Source of the DNA: Xylogone sp. PMI_703 | Taxonomy: Eukaryota; Ascomycota; Leotiomycetes | NCBI GenBank assembly: GCA_021399445.1 | Contig: JAJTUQ010000014.1 | Coordinates: forward strand, 248,001 to 312,000 | Length of the DNA stretch: 64,000 nucleotides | Direction: 5' to 3' | Shown: in pieces, positions 24,989 through 35,457 of the stretch | Numbering within the stretch: the first letter of the stretch is position 1 | Layout of the letters: the number at the start of each line of letters is the position of its first letter | Notes under the pieces: model-generated | Told to the model about the DNA's origin: nothing | The model's database searches: none | What the model saw: the letters and a program-made list of their open reading frames with translations, nothing else | Translations under genes and position numbers: made by a program

Positions 24989-26177
24989 TATACTAATCTT
25001 TTCGAATACAGAAATAATATTTTTAACTATAAAACTTTATAATTATATAGACTAAAACATATTCTAAAATAAAGTTTTTGACATAGAAACCTTTTTATTA
25101 TTTTCTTATATTAACCTATTTTGTTTCTCTGAATAAACTAAAATTAATGAAAAGAATAACTCAATATTTAAAAACTATAAATAATATATAATATAAAACA
25201 AGAGAATTATTATAATTATCTTATGATTATATACAAAATCAATAAACTATATATTTATATAACTAAAATACTTATTAACAATAAAGAGATAATATTTCTT
25301 ATTAACTTGAACTTTAGTATATAACTCAAATACTTGTTTTAGTTATTAATAACCTAAAATGTCATAACTTTACTTATTAGTTAAAAAAGTAAAAAATACT
25401 TTATTACTAAACTTTAAATCTTTTCTTAATTGTTTCAAAGATTTTCTGACTCTCTTTAATATATAAAACTTAATAAAAGACTTTCCCAGTTGTTGAAATA
25501 TATATCAGTATTATAAAAAATTCCTTATTCTTATTTTGTGTATTATAAGCTTTATTAACTTCATAAACTTTGACAGATATAATTCTTTTGGAAAATTTCA
25601 TAAAATCTAACAAGAAACTTTTTTTATTGATATTATATATATTCTTAAGCTGAATATAATGTTTTTCGATACCAGAGAATAACTATATAACCTTTGGTTA
25701 ATAATTAATTACTAAAACCTATATTAGCTCATAATATATAAAATAATATTTAATTAATTAATAAAAATGCTCGAATATTAACTTATATTCAGATTTAACT
25801 CTATAATAGTCTATATTCCTCAAATATATACTCTTGAGCTTATCCTTATAACGTTTGACAAATTGCCTTACTTAGTTCTTCTTTACCGACCTTTATATAA
25901 TTTCCTTTGCAAGATTATGAACAATTTTACTAGTTAGTAGTATTCCTCGGTCTGTGAGATTGTTAATATGCTTGATTAGAATACTCTCTTGGGCATTATT
26001 AAGGTGTTGTTTATGTGTAGACATAGTAGTTTTTATAGAGGTATGTTGATCTCTATATCGTTTTGCAAGAGTCGTACGCTCGAGGCCATACTTTTTAGCT
26101 GTAGCACTAAAATTAGGTTTCTTTTGCGATTTCAAATCTGTAATCGCTTCTTGAATTGAAGCTTCGTTGACCTTCAT
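24989..26177 (-). mobile_element. Pogo/Fot1-like (Tc1-mariner superfamily) transposon remnant
   Basis: Reading down from 26177, the frame encodes a pogo-type transposase: an N-terminal helix-turn-helix region, then decayed motifs VKSEYK, MKFSKRIISVKVYE, NKAYNTQNKNKEF and KESQKI that match the catalytic domain of Fot1/pogo transposases. The part below about 25,890 has many RIP stops. The low-coordinate end abuts the Gypsy-C type LTR that ends at 24988, so the C-terminus and one terminal repeat are missing. Confidence 0.75.
25893..26177 (-). pseudogene. Pogo transposase N-terminus, open for 94 codons
   Basis: It starts at the ATG at 26177 and reads MKVNEASIQEAITDLKSQKK, then SATAKKYGLERTTLAKRY. 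This is a psq-type helix-turn-helix in which the second helix recognises the transposon ends. HLNNAQESILIKHINNLTDRG follows, the start of the CENP-B-like second DNA-binding domain. There is no stop, and base composition is normal. The frame enters RIP-decayed DNA right after residue 94. An intact relative would be over 400 aa, so this is a fragment. Confidence 0.75.
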
Positions 26178-26969
26178 ATTGGTGGTTGAAGTGTGGTGGT
26201 CAGGGGCAAAAAAGTGGAAAAGTTGCCGGGATCACGGGTAATGCTCGCTGACGATGCCCCCTGTTGTGCAGCAGCTTCATGTTGGTGCAATATGGCCGAC
26301 GTTCCCGCACTTCTCGGTGCGACAAGAGCATGCTACACGTAGGCGGCGGGTGTCATGTTAGTGGAAGAAGATGGGGTCAACTTTTCTATTCTCAAACACC
26401 CTAAAGGCTACCTGAACTTCCTCCTGCTTACATAGCAGTATGTGGACTGGATCCCATATGCGATCATAGCCTGATTTATGAATATGTACTGCGTGAGGAA
26501 TTCGATATCCCAACCAAGACTACCAAGTTAGACACATATTACTCTAGACATTAATGGTCGTCAATAATATACCGCAAACCAAGTGCTCTATAGCACACCC
26601 ACGTTTCCACCCCAACTGCTCGCATGCAGCGGTCAAATGGGTCAAATGATAACCAAAACTCAATTATTGAGCAGGAGCTCGAGGGTGGCGCACGGCATTT
26701 GTACAACGAATGCACGTAGTTTGCGCGCTCCGTACGCTCGTCCCCAAAACTCGCCAAAACCCGGTATTCTATATCCACCGGGCTTGGCCGTGACTTTCAC
26801 TAATAGTTTACCATTAGCCACATCAGGGTATGGATATTGGAGCTAACAAGTCAGTAACCCAGATTCTATTTAAAATCGTTGTCAAATTGCTAGACTCCTG
26901 TCAACACAACTTCCTTCTACGCTTAATCGCCACGTTTAAGTGGCCTTACATTGGTAGTAAAGCTTCACT
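26178..26969. other. Intergenic region, left edge of gene island
   Basis: Base composition is normal. The first 40 bases include GGGGCAAAAAAGTGGAAAAG, which may be the terminal region of the pogo element, but no partner repeat was found. Short overlapping open stretches at 26551-26846 on both strands have no recognisable motif and I do not call them genes. The rest should contain the promoter of the MFS gene; no TATA box or regulator site was convincing. Confidence 0.5.
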
Positions 26970-28726
26970 ATGTCGATGCCGAAGGACAGCAGGTCCGATG
27001 AGAAATGGGAATGCGACAACATCCACTTGGAAACCGTGCTACCAAAGACAAACAAGAACGGCATTGTGCTCATACCGAAGCCGTCCGATAGTCTAGATGA
27101 CCCCCTGGTCAATTGCGGATCAAATCTTGATAGATACACGATACTAATGAATATCTAGAATTGGCCCACAACGAAGAAGATCTCCACACTTGCTATCGTT
27201 AGTCTCGCAGCCTATGCGAGCGTTCTTTCCTCACAGTGCAATGCTGCTGGCTTTGCACAACAAGCAGTTCTGTACCAGAAATCTATGACTCAGGTGTCCT
27301 ACTCGGTACGTAACAGGGCTACGTGATGGGGCGGGGTCTGGGGGGCATATAAACCCCTTTCTAACAGATACATAATATGCATTAGCTCACCGCATCTGGG
27401 CTGGGACTTGCATTTGGCCCTTTCTTATGGTCACCGCTCACTAGCGTGACGTCGAAGTCGGCACTAATCTTTTATTCGATGCTCCTTGCTGCTTTCTGCA
27501 ATGTCTGGACAGCTCGGATGACCGACCCTGGTCATTATGCGGGCTTTGTCGTCTCTCGGCTCTTTGCAGCTCTCCTGGGATCATCAGCAACAGTTGGTAA
27601 ATACTTTCTGTGCTCCAAATTTGTAGCAAATACTAATGGCGCGATCGTAGTTGGGTCCTCGATTATTACCGATGTCTTCTTTCTTCACGATCGTGGGAAA
27701 TGTTTTGCTGCCTTCACAGCAAGTATTCTCATAGGTAGCGCCTCCGCTGCAACTTTCTCGGGATTTATAACACAGAGTGCCAGCTGGACGGTTCAGTTTT
27801 GGTATAACGTTGGGCTTGAAGGGCTCATTGCACTTCTTTGCCTTGCAATACTAGATGACACAAACTACTTGCGAGAGGAGGGGCATGTCGTCCCCACTGT
27901 TCGCCCGGGATTTCTCGCCCGCATTGGAAAGACATATTTTGCCACGAGAAAGGACACTTCGACAGAGCTCAATAGGGGTATTGTTCGTCGAGCGAAGATA
28001 CTTGGGCAAGCATGCATCTGCCCGTCAACTTTAATTGTCGGATTTTCGATCCTCATTAGTTTCTCTTGGGCAGTGGGTGTAAGCGCGACTCTCTCGATTT
28101 TCCTACAATCGCCAACAGAGGAGGGTGGATACGGGTTCACCCCGTTCCAGAATGCCTGCTACTCATTCACCACCTGGGCTGCTGTGATCTGTGCTCAACT
28201 GTATGGGACTCTGGTGAATGATAAAATTCCACTTCTCATTTGCTCGCGCCGCGGGGGCTACTGGATACCGGAGTATCGGCTCTATCCTGTGGCTTTGCCA
28301 ATGCTCATCCTCGGACCAACTGGGCTGGGGCTATTTGGAGCATCATTATTTTACCATCTTCATTATACGGTAATAGCAGGGGCAAGTTTTCTGCTCAACT
28401 TTGCGGACGTTGCGATGCTCTCGCCCCTCCAGACATATGTTGTGGAATCGATCGGACCCACACTCGCGACAGAGGTAATAACTATCCTTAATTTTTACAG
28501 ACTCATTTTAGGAGGACTGGTACCGTTATTTATTTTCCCTTGGATAGCCGAGGTTGGTGCGAACTGGACATTCGGTACCATGGCCTTCTTGATGGTGACA
28601 GCTTTCTGTATTATGGCCGGGGTCATGGTTTGGGGAGAGAAGTTACGCAAGCTAAATTCTTTCCAAAACGAAGATGAAGACTGGGTCAAAGTTACGAGTC
28701 CTTCCAAGGCGGAGGAGAAAACCTAA
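26970..28726 (+). CDS. MFS transporter (541 aa, 3 exons)
   Basis: Predicted plasma-membrane drug/metabolite:proton antiporter of the major facilitator superfamily. Exons are 26970-27107, 27159-27305 and 27386-28726. The first intron (51 bp) removes an in-frame TAG and restores DDPL-NWPTTKK, the usual sequence just before the first membrane helix in fungal DHA1-type transporters; it has ACTAATG as branch site. The second intron is 80 bp with CTAAC. Twelve hydrophobic segments are likely. The loop DVFFLHDRGK matches the family motif between helices 2 and 3, and FSGFITQSASWTVQFWYNVG is typical of helices 5-6. The C-terminal tail is hydrophilic. The start at 26970 gives the usual acidic N-terminus. 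Substrate unknown; its neighbours suggest a metabolite exporter. No damage was seen. Confidence 0.88.
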
Positions 28727-29303
28727 GCTGGATCTATATTCTGTCTCACACTGAGACGAGGATACTTTGTCAAGCGGCTTGCCAGTGGCAGATCAAAGAG
28801 AGCTTTGGTAGTGAACTGATTTGCTTGCCGCTGCATCTGCACATCTGGCCCGATTTCATAAAATCCAGAAACGTAGAGAGCTAACTGGATCAATTACATT
28901 TCTCTAATATAGCCGTGTAGATATGAGGGCCTACTCTTCTATTGCCTCGCACTCTCATTGGTTCCCGTGCTGAGAATAACAACTTTGACCACTACAAACC
29001 TGTGCCTGTCCCTTTCCATATCTTCACCGCCGCCTTCCTGACGGCTCAGCCGCTAGTACCGTGCTTTATCCGACATTACACTGTTTCGAAGTTATCACTT
29101 TCGGAGGTTAATATTTCGACGAATTGAGATGTGAGTAAAAAATTTATGAGATTATTCGTAGAGATGCACATGTGCTTTCTAATGATACTAGTTTACATTA
29201 TGATACATTGGATGTTCGAATTAATATTCACATGCAAAGTTGAATTTGGCGGTTTTCGATGACATGTCGGTTTTTTATCATGTGAATTTTCATATCAATA
29301 ATA
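28727..29303. other. Intergenic region downstream of the MFS gene
   Basis: No gene is supported. A 61-codon open stretch at 28942-29127 has no motif and an unlikely composition. From about 29,100 the DNA becomes AT-rich but not RIP-like, and it includes TTTATCATGTGAATTT near 29,276. It ends at the solo LTR. Confidence 0.5.
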
Positions 29304-29485
29304 TGTTGAAATATCCTGGCTTTCCTGGCATGTCCCCTCGTACCTCGTAGTCATGTGATTATCACATGACTTCCTCGTTTAGCTTAGCTTATCTTGCTTC
29401 CACTTCACCTTGTATTGTAGCTCTCGTAGTACTCTATATTCTACAATACAATACGGTTTACCCCACTTCCTGCTTCCATTCAACA
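29304..29485. repeat. Undamaged solo LTR (182 bp) with perfect TSD TAATA
   Basis: It starts TGTTGAAATATCC and ends TTCCATTCAACA, so TGTTGAA and TTCAACA form inverted ends. TAATA at 29299-29303 is repeated at 29486-29490. The size and TGTTG start are typical of Ty1/Copia LTRs. It contains a perfect palindrome at 29350-29370 and a TTGTATTGTAG...CTACAATACAATA inverted pair. It is not related to the larger Copia LTR at 43230. Unlike the other LTRs here it shows no RIP. Confidence 0.8.
29350..29370. repeat. Perfect 9 bp-arm palindrome inside the solo LTR
   Basis: GTCATGTGA, a TTA spacer, then TCACATGAC. The symmetry suggests a dimeric DNA-binding site or a hairpin in the LTR promoter region. This is inference; no protein can be assigned. 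Confidence 0.6.
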
Positions 29486-29490
29486 TAATA

Positions 29491-29880
29491 TAAAAATGAT
29501 ATTATTCGAAAACTTTAATGGGCTAGCCACTAGTACCATACCTCGCTTGGTCTATGCTCGTTGGTATTAGATCACAGGTTTCTAGGTCACCATTTTTGGG
29601 AGTTGGGGTCGGCCGCTGGAAGAATGAGTAGGTGGTTGAGGTCTGGAACACGTGTACCAAAAGAATACGCGGGTGACCGGAGTCAATTACCGAAAGAATC
29701 GCGCGCGAACTCAATGCAATAGCACTACGCAAACTCCCTTGCACTTACTCTTCTATTTGACAGTCTCTATTTCAATATTATTCATTATAGTATTTGAATA
29801 TAACAAATTATATTGACAAGAAATTCTAGCATGGCTTACTTAAATACTTTCCACTTCATGACTAGAAAACAGTGCGCCCT
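29491..29880. other. Intergenic region between the solo LTR and the AttH-like gene
   Basis: Normal base composition to about 29,750, then AT-rich. A 73-codon open stretch on the minus strand (29523-29744) has no recognisable motif and is not called. This DNA lies downstream of the minus-strand gene and probably contains its 3' UTR. Confidence 0.45.
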
Positions 29881-31015
29881 TCAAGAAATGACGGGAACGA
29901 TTTCAACTACCCCGTAACCAGTTGTGTTAGATCCATCTTTGACCGAGTTTACTTCAATATAACCTTCATATGTTGCACCCTGCCCATCCATGGTGACCAG
30001 CTCCTGATCAGGACGAACCGAAGAGATCCAAAATGTTCGGCCATCAAGTAGGCTAATGGTCCAGTCCAGTGGGTAGACCGCTCCAGACGTACTGGAGCTG
30101 TAGTAGCGTTGTGATGGTGAGAATTCCACAACAGGGACGACATACTGTACTTTGGCAGCTTCACGTCCTGTAGCCCAAGCCTGCCGTCCCTCTTCTGGGT
30201 CATCCCAGATCCAGATTGATAGGTCTATGCTGGCAGGGGGTCCTTCGGAAGCCGGACTATCTCCGAGATGAATTTGAAACCAGGTCCAATTCGTAGGGTT
30301 TTGCCCGCTCCACTGGCGATCATACCAGGTAATAGACCGGCTAGCATCAATGCTGACTTTCTCGCCGTTGGCATTAGTTATATGACCTGATGTTCTACCT
30401 GCAGGCATGGACCATTCGTTAGTCAAATTGGGGCCAGACCCCCACTGGAAGGATCCTGTACCCCCATTATATAAAACTGGTCCTGCCGTGTCGAATGTAA
30501 TATCAAACTCGACTTCTTGTACCGAACTCCATGTTCTTAAGGTAGACAGCGGATCCGTAGCACTTATAGATCCGAAGCCCCAGTTATCAAAGCTAAAGTT
30601 GAAGACGCCCGTATTCTCGTAGAATACACGCGGTGTGTTAGCGAGTATTTCGAACTGTTTGTAAAAGCTTGATGGTTCTGTGATGTCCAAGATAGAAGCG
30701 CGATAAACTCCAATTTCGGTATTTCTGAAAAGTCCGTGGGACAGGACTAGATAATCATGGCCGTCAGAGCCGCTGAGGAATGATGAACTCCAGAACGAGT
30801 TAGAATTTAGTGTAGGATCGAGTGTCTGAGATCCCACAAGGGTGTACGATATGGGGAGATTCTCCTAAAGAGTGACGTTAGTACTCACCCACTTACTGTT
30901 GAAATTTAAACAGCCTTACCTCCCATGCAGTTACACTGCTATTCTCCGGCGCAAACGCAGAGATTCGCGTCGTTATTATACCTATTAGCAGAAGCACTAA
31001 TTCCATTGAATACAT
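29881..31015 (-). CDS. AttH/CrtC-like lipocalin-fold protein, secreted (359 aa, 2 exons)
   Basis: Exon 1 is 31015-30920 and exon 2 is 30864-29881. The 55 bp intron has TACTAAC as branch site and joins AWE to ENLPISYTLVG. Residues 1-20 (MYSMELVLLLIGIITTRISA) form a signal peptide. The mature part has the all-beta AttH/hydroxyneurosporene-synthase-like pattern, with WSMPAGRTSGHI, SITWYDRQWSGQNPTNWTWF and a C-terminal YEGYIEVNS near a Gly/Val-rich end. In fungi this family includes pericyclases (Diels-Alderases and hetero-Diels-Alderases such as EupF and AsR5) that shape metabolites in secretory compartments. Others have unknown roles. The family is fairly sure; the reaction is inference. It lies between the MFS gene and the transcription factor. 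The frame is intact. Confidence 0.82.
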
Positions 31016-31208
31016 GATTAATAATAGATCTCTTTGGAATAAAATACCGGCAGATTGAATTCTACATTGCGTCTCTGGTTAGGTATATGTAAAACTGTGA
31101 AGATTACTAAATATTAACTTACTCTCGAAGATTATTACCTTTGCATAACTACTTCCGCTCAGCCTTGAGCTGGTTCACTGCACCTTGCCAGATTGTGTTT
31201 ATTGATCT

Positions 31209-31510
31209 CTAATCAACCTGTATTAGTGCATAGAACGATGATCTGCTACTTTTTCTCGAAAATGTTGGGGAGAATTCCGCATTGCCGTGGATGACCTTCA
31301 AGGCCAAAAAGCCGAGTCTAATGCCGGCTTTGCGACCAAATGCCGCGCCCGAGGGCAAATCACTTCCACCGGGATAATTCTGTTCGGTGGTTCCACCGTG
31401 ATTCCATATACCGTATAAATTAATCTCAAATGTAAGGTCCTTTAAGCTAGACAGATTTCTAACGCTATCAGGTTTCTTTAGCGAGTTATTGTGGGTTTCT
31501 GTCAGCACTA
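31209..31510 (-). CDS. Hypothetical terminal exon or gene fragment
   Basis: An open frame of about 100 codons read down to a stop at 31209. It contains LTFEINLYGIWNHGGTTEQN and PGGSDLPSGAAFGRKAGIRLG, which look like real protein. No ATG precedes it in frame. The sequence just above has CACCCTAG, a possible 3' splice site, so this may be the last exon of a gene whose earlier exons are lost or not recognised in 31,511-32,100. I do not recognise the family. It is about 200 bp upstream of the AttH-like start on the same strand. Confidence 0.35.
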
Positions 31511-32117
31511 GGGTGAAAATCCATCCTCTAGGAGGCTAGCTTATTAGACTATAAATTTGAGATTCTACGGTACCAGAGTCTGTATGAGTGTCAGTGCGTC
31601 GAAGAAGGCGATCCTGCCAGCGGAACCCCTAGCAATAGTTTACTGCCCACTTCATTCTGAGACGACGGTTCCGTGAACCCGGAGTGTCGAAACATATCCG
31701 AAGCCGGGTGGGTATGATTCAAACTTAACTCCATTTAGACAAATTGACTGTCTCAGATGGATGTGGCTATCGAATTTTTCTGGTGCATGGCCAATTGGAC
31801 ATCCGAGAAAGACACCCCGCCTTTCGAACTACGGACCACATCTGTAGAATGGTGGAGAACATCGCCGTCCACCCCGAATCCCGGTGGGTTTGCAACCCTT
31901 AAGAAGTGACACAGGAGACCAAAATTGGTCACTTTCCTCCTTCATGCTATATTCAATCGGATCTGTATCTCTTCAATTTCCGCGACCCTCATCTCCGTAG
32001 CTGTTCGGGATCGCGGGGAACCGTTTAGGTCTATTGAGGAAGAAGTCCGCCTGATTTGCAGGGCTAAAGCATGTAGGTCGTTGCTCCAGAAATCCTGGAG
32101 AGGCTGCGCATTATTCC
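31511..32117. other. Intergenic region upstream of the transcription factor
   Basis: Normal base composition, with no gene supported. It is the likely promoter of the gene starting at 32118. CCG/CGG triplets are frequent near 31,680-31,720 (for example TCCGAAGCCGGGTGG), which could be sites for a Zn2Cys6 regulator including the neighbouring one. This is speculative. Confidence 0.4.
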
Positions 32118-34820
32118 ATGTCGATGGAGAGAGAACGTCAAGCTAGCCTGGAAATGCGCTTCGTTTGTCCAACCTGCTCCCGTTGTTTCGGTCGAATGTA
32201 AGTGTCACCGTGCTCTCTTGCAATACAGGTGGATTGGATTCATGACAAGTCGACGTAGTGATGCCCTTAGGCGCCATAGTCATGTGCATGATGGCAACAA
32301 ATTCCGTACGAACTCTCGCAAAAAGGCCTGTCGGGAATGTGCGCGGTAAAGCCATTCTCCCTTACTCGGAGAGACCAAGCTAACAAGATGGACATTCGAA
32401 CCGTAGAGCAAAGATCAGGTGTTCGAGAGACCGTCCAACATGCCAACGTTGCCGCACACAGGGTCTCGACTGTCACTACGAAACTACGAGGCAGTCACCG
32501 CTTGGTACACGAATGCCCCTATCTGGAAACGAGACTCATGTAAGAATCAACGAGGACAATGCCGCTACTCTAGGCGATACCTCACAAGCCTTACCCTGGA
32601 TTCCTCTCGAAGACGAGGATGTAGAGCAACCTGCCGATGCTAATGGCGCGGCTGCGATCGGTATAATGCACAGCGACGCCTTGTCTTGGAATTCGGCCCA
32701 TTCACTCGCTGAATTAGATTTAAGCTGGATTTTTGATTCTCCCATACTGACCAGCCCGCTACGCTCGCAGCCGCTGACTCCGCAGACAGGGAGTCAGTCC
32801 CTACCTGACACTCTGGAAATTGTGCTTGCCAACGCAACAAATATTGTTCCGTTGCTTCAGCAAGAGCCCACAAGCAAACGCCTTGTCCAAATCCGAGAGA
32901 TTCCGCGACTAGGCTCCCTTCCTATCGGTCGTACTCTGCATTTCGAATCCAGCCGTCTTGGGGAGTCAACCCGGCGGCGATTGCTGGAAGCTTGTCAGGT
33001 GCTTACACGACATGGCCCTTGGCATGATGTTGAACTCGCAAATTTTCCAGAATGCGATGTACTGGAATGCTGCATCGATCTGTTCCTAGTACATTTTCAT
33101 CCTGTCCGTGACCCATCCCTACTTGATTATTTGGGCTTTCTGAGATTGGATACGATACTGATGGCCATCCCCCGGAGTTAGATCCACCCGTTGCTTCATC
33201 GGCCAACGTTTAGCACAGCACAGCAGCCCGCCATGATTCTCCTGGCGATCATTTTCATAGGGGCATCTTACACTGGTATCGAAGGTAGTCGAGACTTCGC
33301 TGAAGCTGTGGCTGAAATCACCCGACGTCTCTTGTGGTTTATGGTTGCTCCACTCTTTCCCTTGACTGGGCTGGCGGATTGGTAGCTGATTTAGAATGCA
33401 GGCTGAGACTGATGCCGCTGTTGTTCAGTCAGAATCGTATCTAGTGGCGCAGATTCTTCTGTGCCACTACGCCCGGGGCAGCGGCAACGAACAGATCCTC
33501 AATATCAGCGAGACAGCACGAAGCTCTATGGTTGTTAACGCAACAAATGCTGGGTTGTTTCAGCGTCCATCGACCTGCGACCCTCCTGACGGTTCCTTGG
33601 AACTGCGGTGGGCTGGATGGATTGCACGTGAGTTGCGGTGTCGTCTAGCATGGGAAATATTCGTGAGTCGCCTGAAATGTAGTTTGTTGAAGCCTAATGA
33701 CTGGGACTAGGAATTTGACGCATCTGAAGCTACAATTTCAAATAAGAGACCCTTTATCAGTCTATTTATCATCCAAATTGACTGCCCTTGCAGTTCCACC
33801 TTCTGGGAGGCCGAAACGGCACAGTCATGGGCAGCTTTATGCCCTCTCCCGGGGTCTGCTCCCGGGGTTTTCTTTCCAGTAATCTTAAATAACATGTTTC
33901 ATGGTTCAATTTCCGAGGTAGTGCAAAGAAGTGCGTACCTCCAACACCAGCGCATCTTGGTCCATACCTTATCACGCATGATCTGGCAGTTGAAGGAAAT
34001 GCAGTCGAACTTCCCAATCTATAAACCACGCCAGCCGAGCTTTATCGAGGGCGAGTTACGGCTTGGTGTCAGGATGTTGGATCGTTTCGGCACAATGAAT
34101 CCTCTATGTGGTAGTGACTGGCTCAAAGTCTCATTAGACCAGAATACGGGCCCAATAGCATCACAAACATTCCAGGTCATTCATGTGGCACGCATCCATA
34201 TCACCCCCGGTTTGGTTGACAGCATATACCAGCTTCTGAAGAACCGTGGAGCAGACTTCGAGAAGGCTGTCCAATTTTATCGCTGTCACCTCCGCCAGGA
34301 GTCCGAAATGCGCCGTGTTGCGTTCCACTGTGCCCAGGTCCTCGCCGTGTGTCGACGTTATCCTTCTGGAGCTCCTTGTGAACCTTTCAACGTGTTCCAT
34401 GCTGGCTTGGCCCTTTGGCTTGTGATGCATTTGCTTTATGAGGATTTTCTTTCCCACGGAGGTTTCGAGGGGCGATGCCACTCATCCCAAAATAGATCAA
34501 CTACGCCGACAACCCTCAGATTCTCCCAGGCTCGGCAACTGCGTTTGGATGGGAACTTCGTAGCCAATGGAAGCAATCGTGAGATTCAAAATGACATGTT
34601 ACATCAGTGGCTGTGGTCTGAAAGGGTCTTGCCTAGCCGTACAGCTACTCAAACGGACGACTCTACCCTCGTGCTAATTCCATCTATTCACGGTATTAGT
34701 GACCTTAGTTCAGCTCAAGGATTAAGGCAGATCCTAGTGCAAACCGCAGACATACTAGAGAATATGCCAGTCTGGAGTATCGCGATAAAGCTTCGGGAAC
34801 TAATTATAAGGCTGTTGTAA
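32118..34820 (+). CDS. C2H2 plus Zn2Cys6 fungal transcription factor (798 aa, 6 exons)
   Basis: Nuclear sequence-specific regulator. Exons are 32118-32197, 32259-32345, 32407-33103, 33182-33343, 33402-33662 and 33711-34820. Introns are 48-78 bp, all GT-AG, and together keep one frame. Residues 17-37 form a C2H2 finger (Cys17, Cys20, His33, His37). Residues 51-78 form a canonical Zn2Cys6 cluster with spacing CX2CX6CX6CX2CX6C. Introns 1 and 2 cut through the two fingers. The middle region, starting around CCIDLFLVHFHP-IHPLLHRPTF, is the fungal-specific transcription factor domain (PF04082 type). The C-terminus reads QILVQTADILENMPVWSIA. Proteins with this double-finger layout often control metabolite clusters, so regulation of the adjacent MFS and AttH-like genes is plausible but unproven. 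A second in-frame ATG lies at 32124. No damage was seen. Confidence 0.88.
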
Positions 34821-35314
34821 CGTAGTTACCAAGACTAAGAGACTAAGGTTGTTGCTTTAGCCTTCAGACTTGTGCCCAGTATAACACCAGAATTACTTCA
34901 GGTTTACCCAAGACAGGCATATTGTGGAACTGTTTACAAATGGGTTCAAACCAGTCCTGATGGCATGGATCGACAGATAGGCAGTCTGGGCTATAGCTAA
35001 TATCCGTTCAGCACCTATTTTGAAGCTCGCAGGTCTGATAGGTCTATTGGTGAGATTGGAGAAACTCGTTAAAGTCTATATTTCTTTCTATCTACCGCAT
35101 GATATCAAAATGTCTCCGCAATGTTTCAAGTCACTTTACCGGTTTGAACAGTTTAATGTACTATGGGGAAAATGCTTGAATCTGCCTACTTCTTGGAGAC
35201 CTTACGGCGTGAACACAGGCAATTAAAGTGCTTACTGTTTACGGTACAATATAAAGTATTAAATAATTGTAGGTCTTCCCAAAACTTCCTACTTGATTAG
35301 AGACGTATGTTCCT
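34821..35314. other. Intergenic region downstream of the transcription factor
   Basis: Composition is normal. No gene is supported: an open stretch at 35020-35226 lacks an ATG start and any motif. The first part is probably the 3' UTR. Confidence 0.45.
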
Positions 35315-35366
35315 GCCCATAGGCTAACCCGGTCCGTTAGCTATCTGGCCGGCGGGCGCATAGGCC
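35315..35366. repeat. GGCC-rich repeat, degenerate copy
   Basis: GCCCATAGGCTAACC, then TAGCTATCTGGCCGGC, then GCATAGGCC resembles the larger hairpin array at 39741-39866 (GGCCCATAGGCTAGCC...). The two ends, GCCCATAGGC and GCATAGGCC, are related to the hairpin arms. It lies about 90 bp before the integrase pseudogene. Confidence 0.55.
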
Positions 35367-35457
35367 AGTACAGTTCAAATAGCGGTGTAGCAATTTGAAT
35401 AAAACTCTTCCACAATACCCCATATTCGAGCACTCTCAACACAATATTTTATTAAGT

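Noticed and set aside
1..25890. Genome of a naturally AT-rich organism with ordinary genes.
   Set aside because: Element copies of different decay levels, transition-only differences, TSDs and stop codons at CAA and TGG show mutated repeats. The island has normal composition.
26551..26846. Overlapping open stretches of 75-87 codons on both strands before the MFS gene.
   Set aside because: No motif, no supporting splice signals, and composition explained by normal GC content with few stops by chance.
27156..27158. In-frame TAG after 62 codons of the MFS gene, suggesting a pseudogene.
   Set aside because: A 51 bp GT-AG intron (27108-27158) with an ACTAATG branch site removes it and joins DDPL to NWPTTKK, the usual motif.
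28942..29127. 61-codon open stretch after the MFS gene as a small gene.
   Set aside because: No motif, no conserved neighbour, and adjacent to a solo LTR insertion zone.
33104..33710. Apparent frameshifts that split the transcription factor into four open frames.
   Set aside because: GT-AG introns of 78, 58 and 48 bp connect the frames in phase and restore family motifs at each join.
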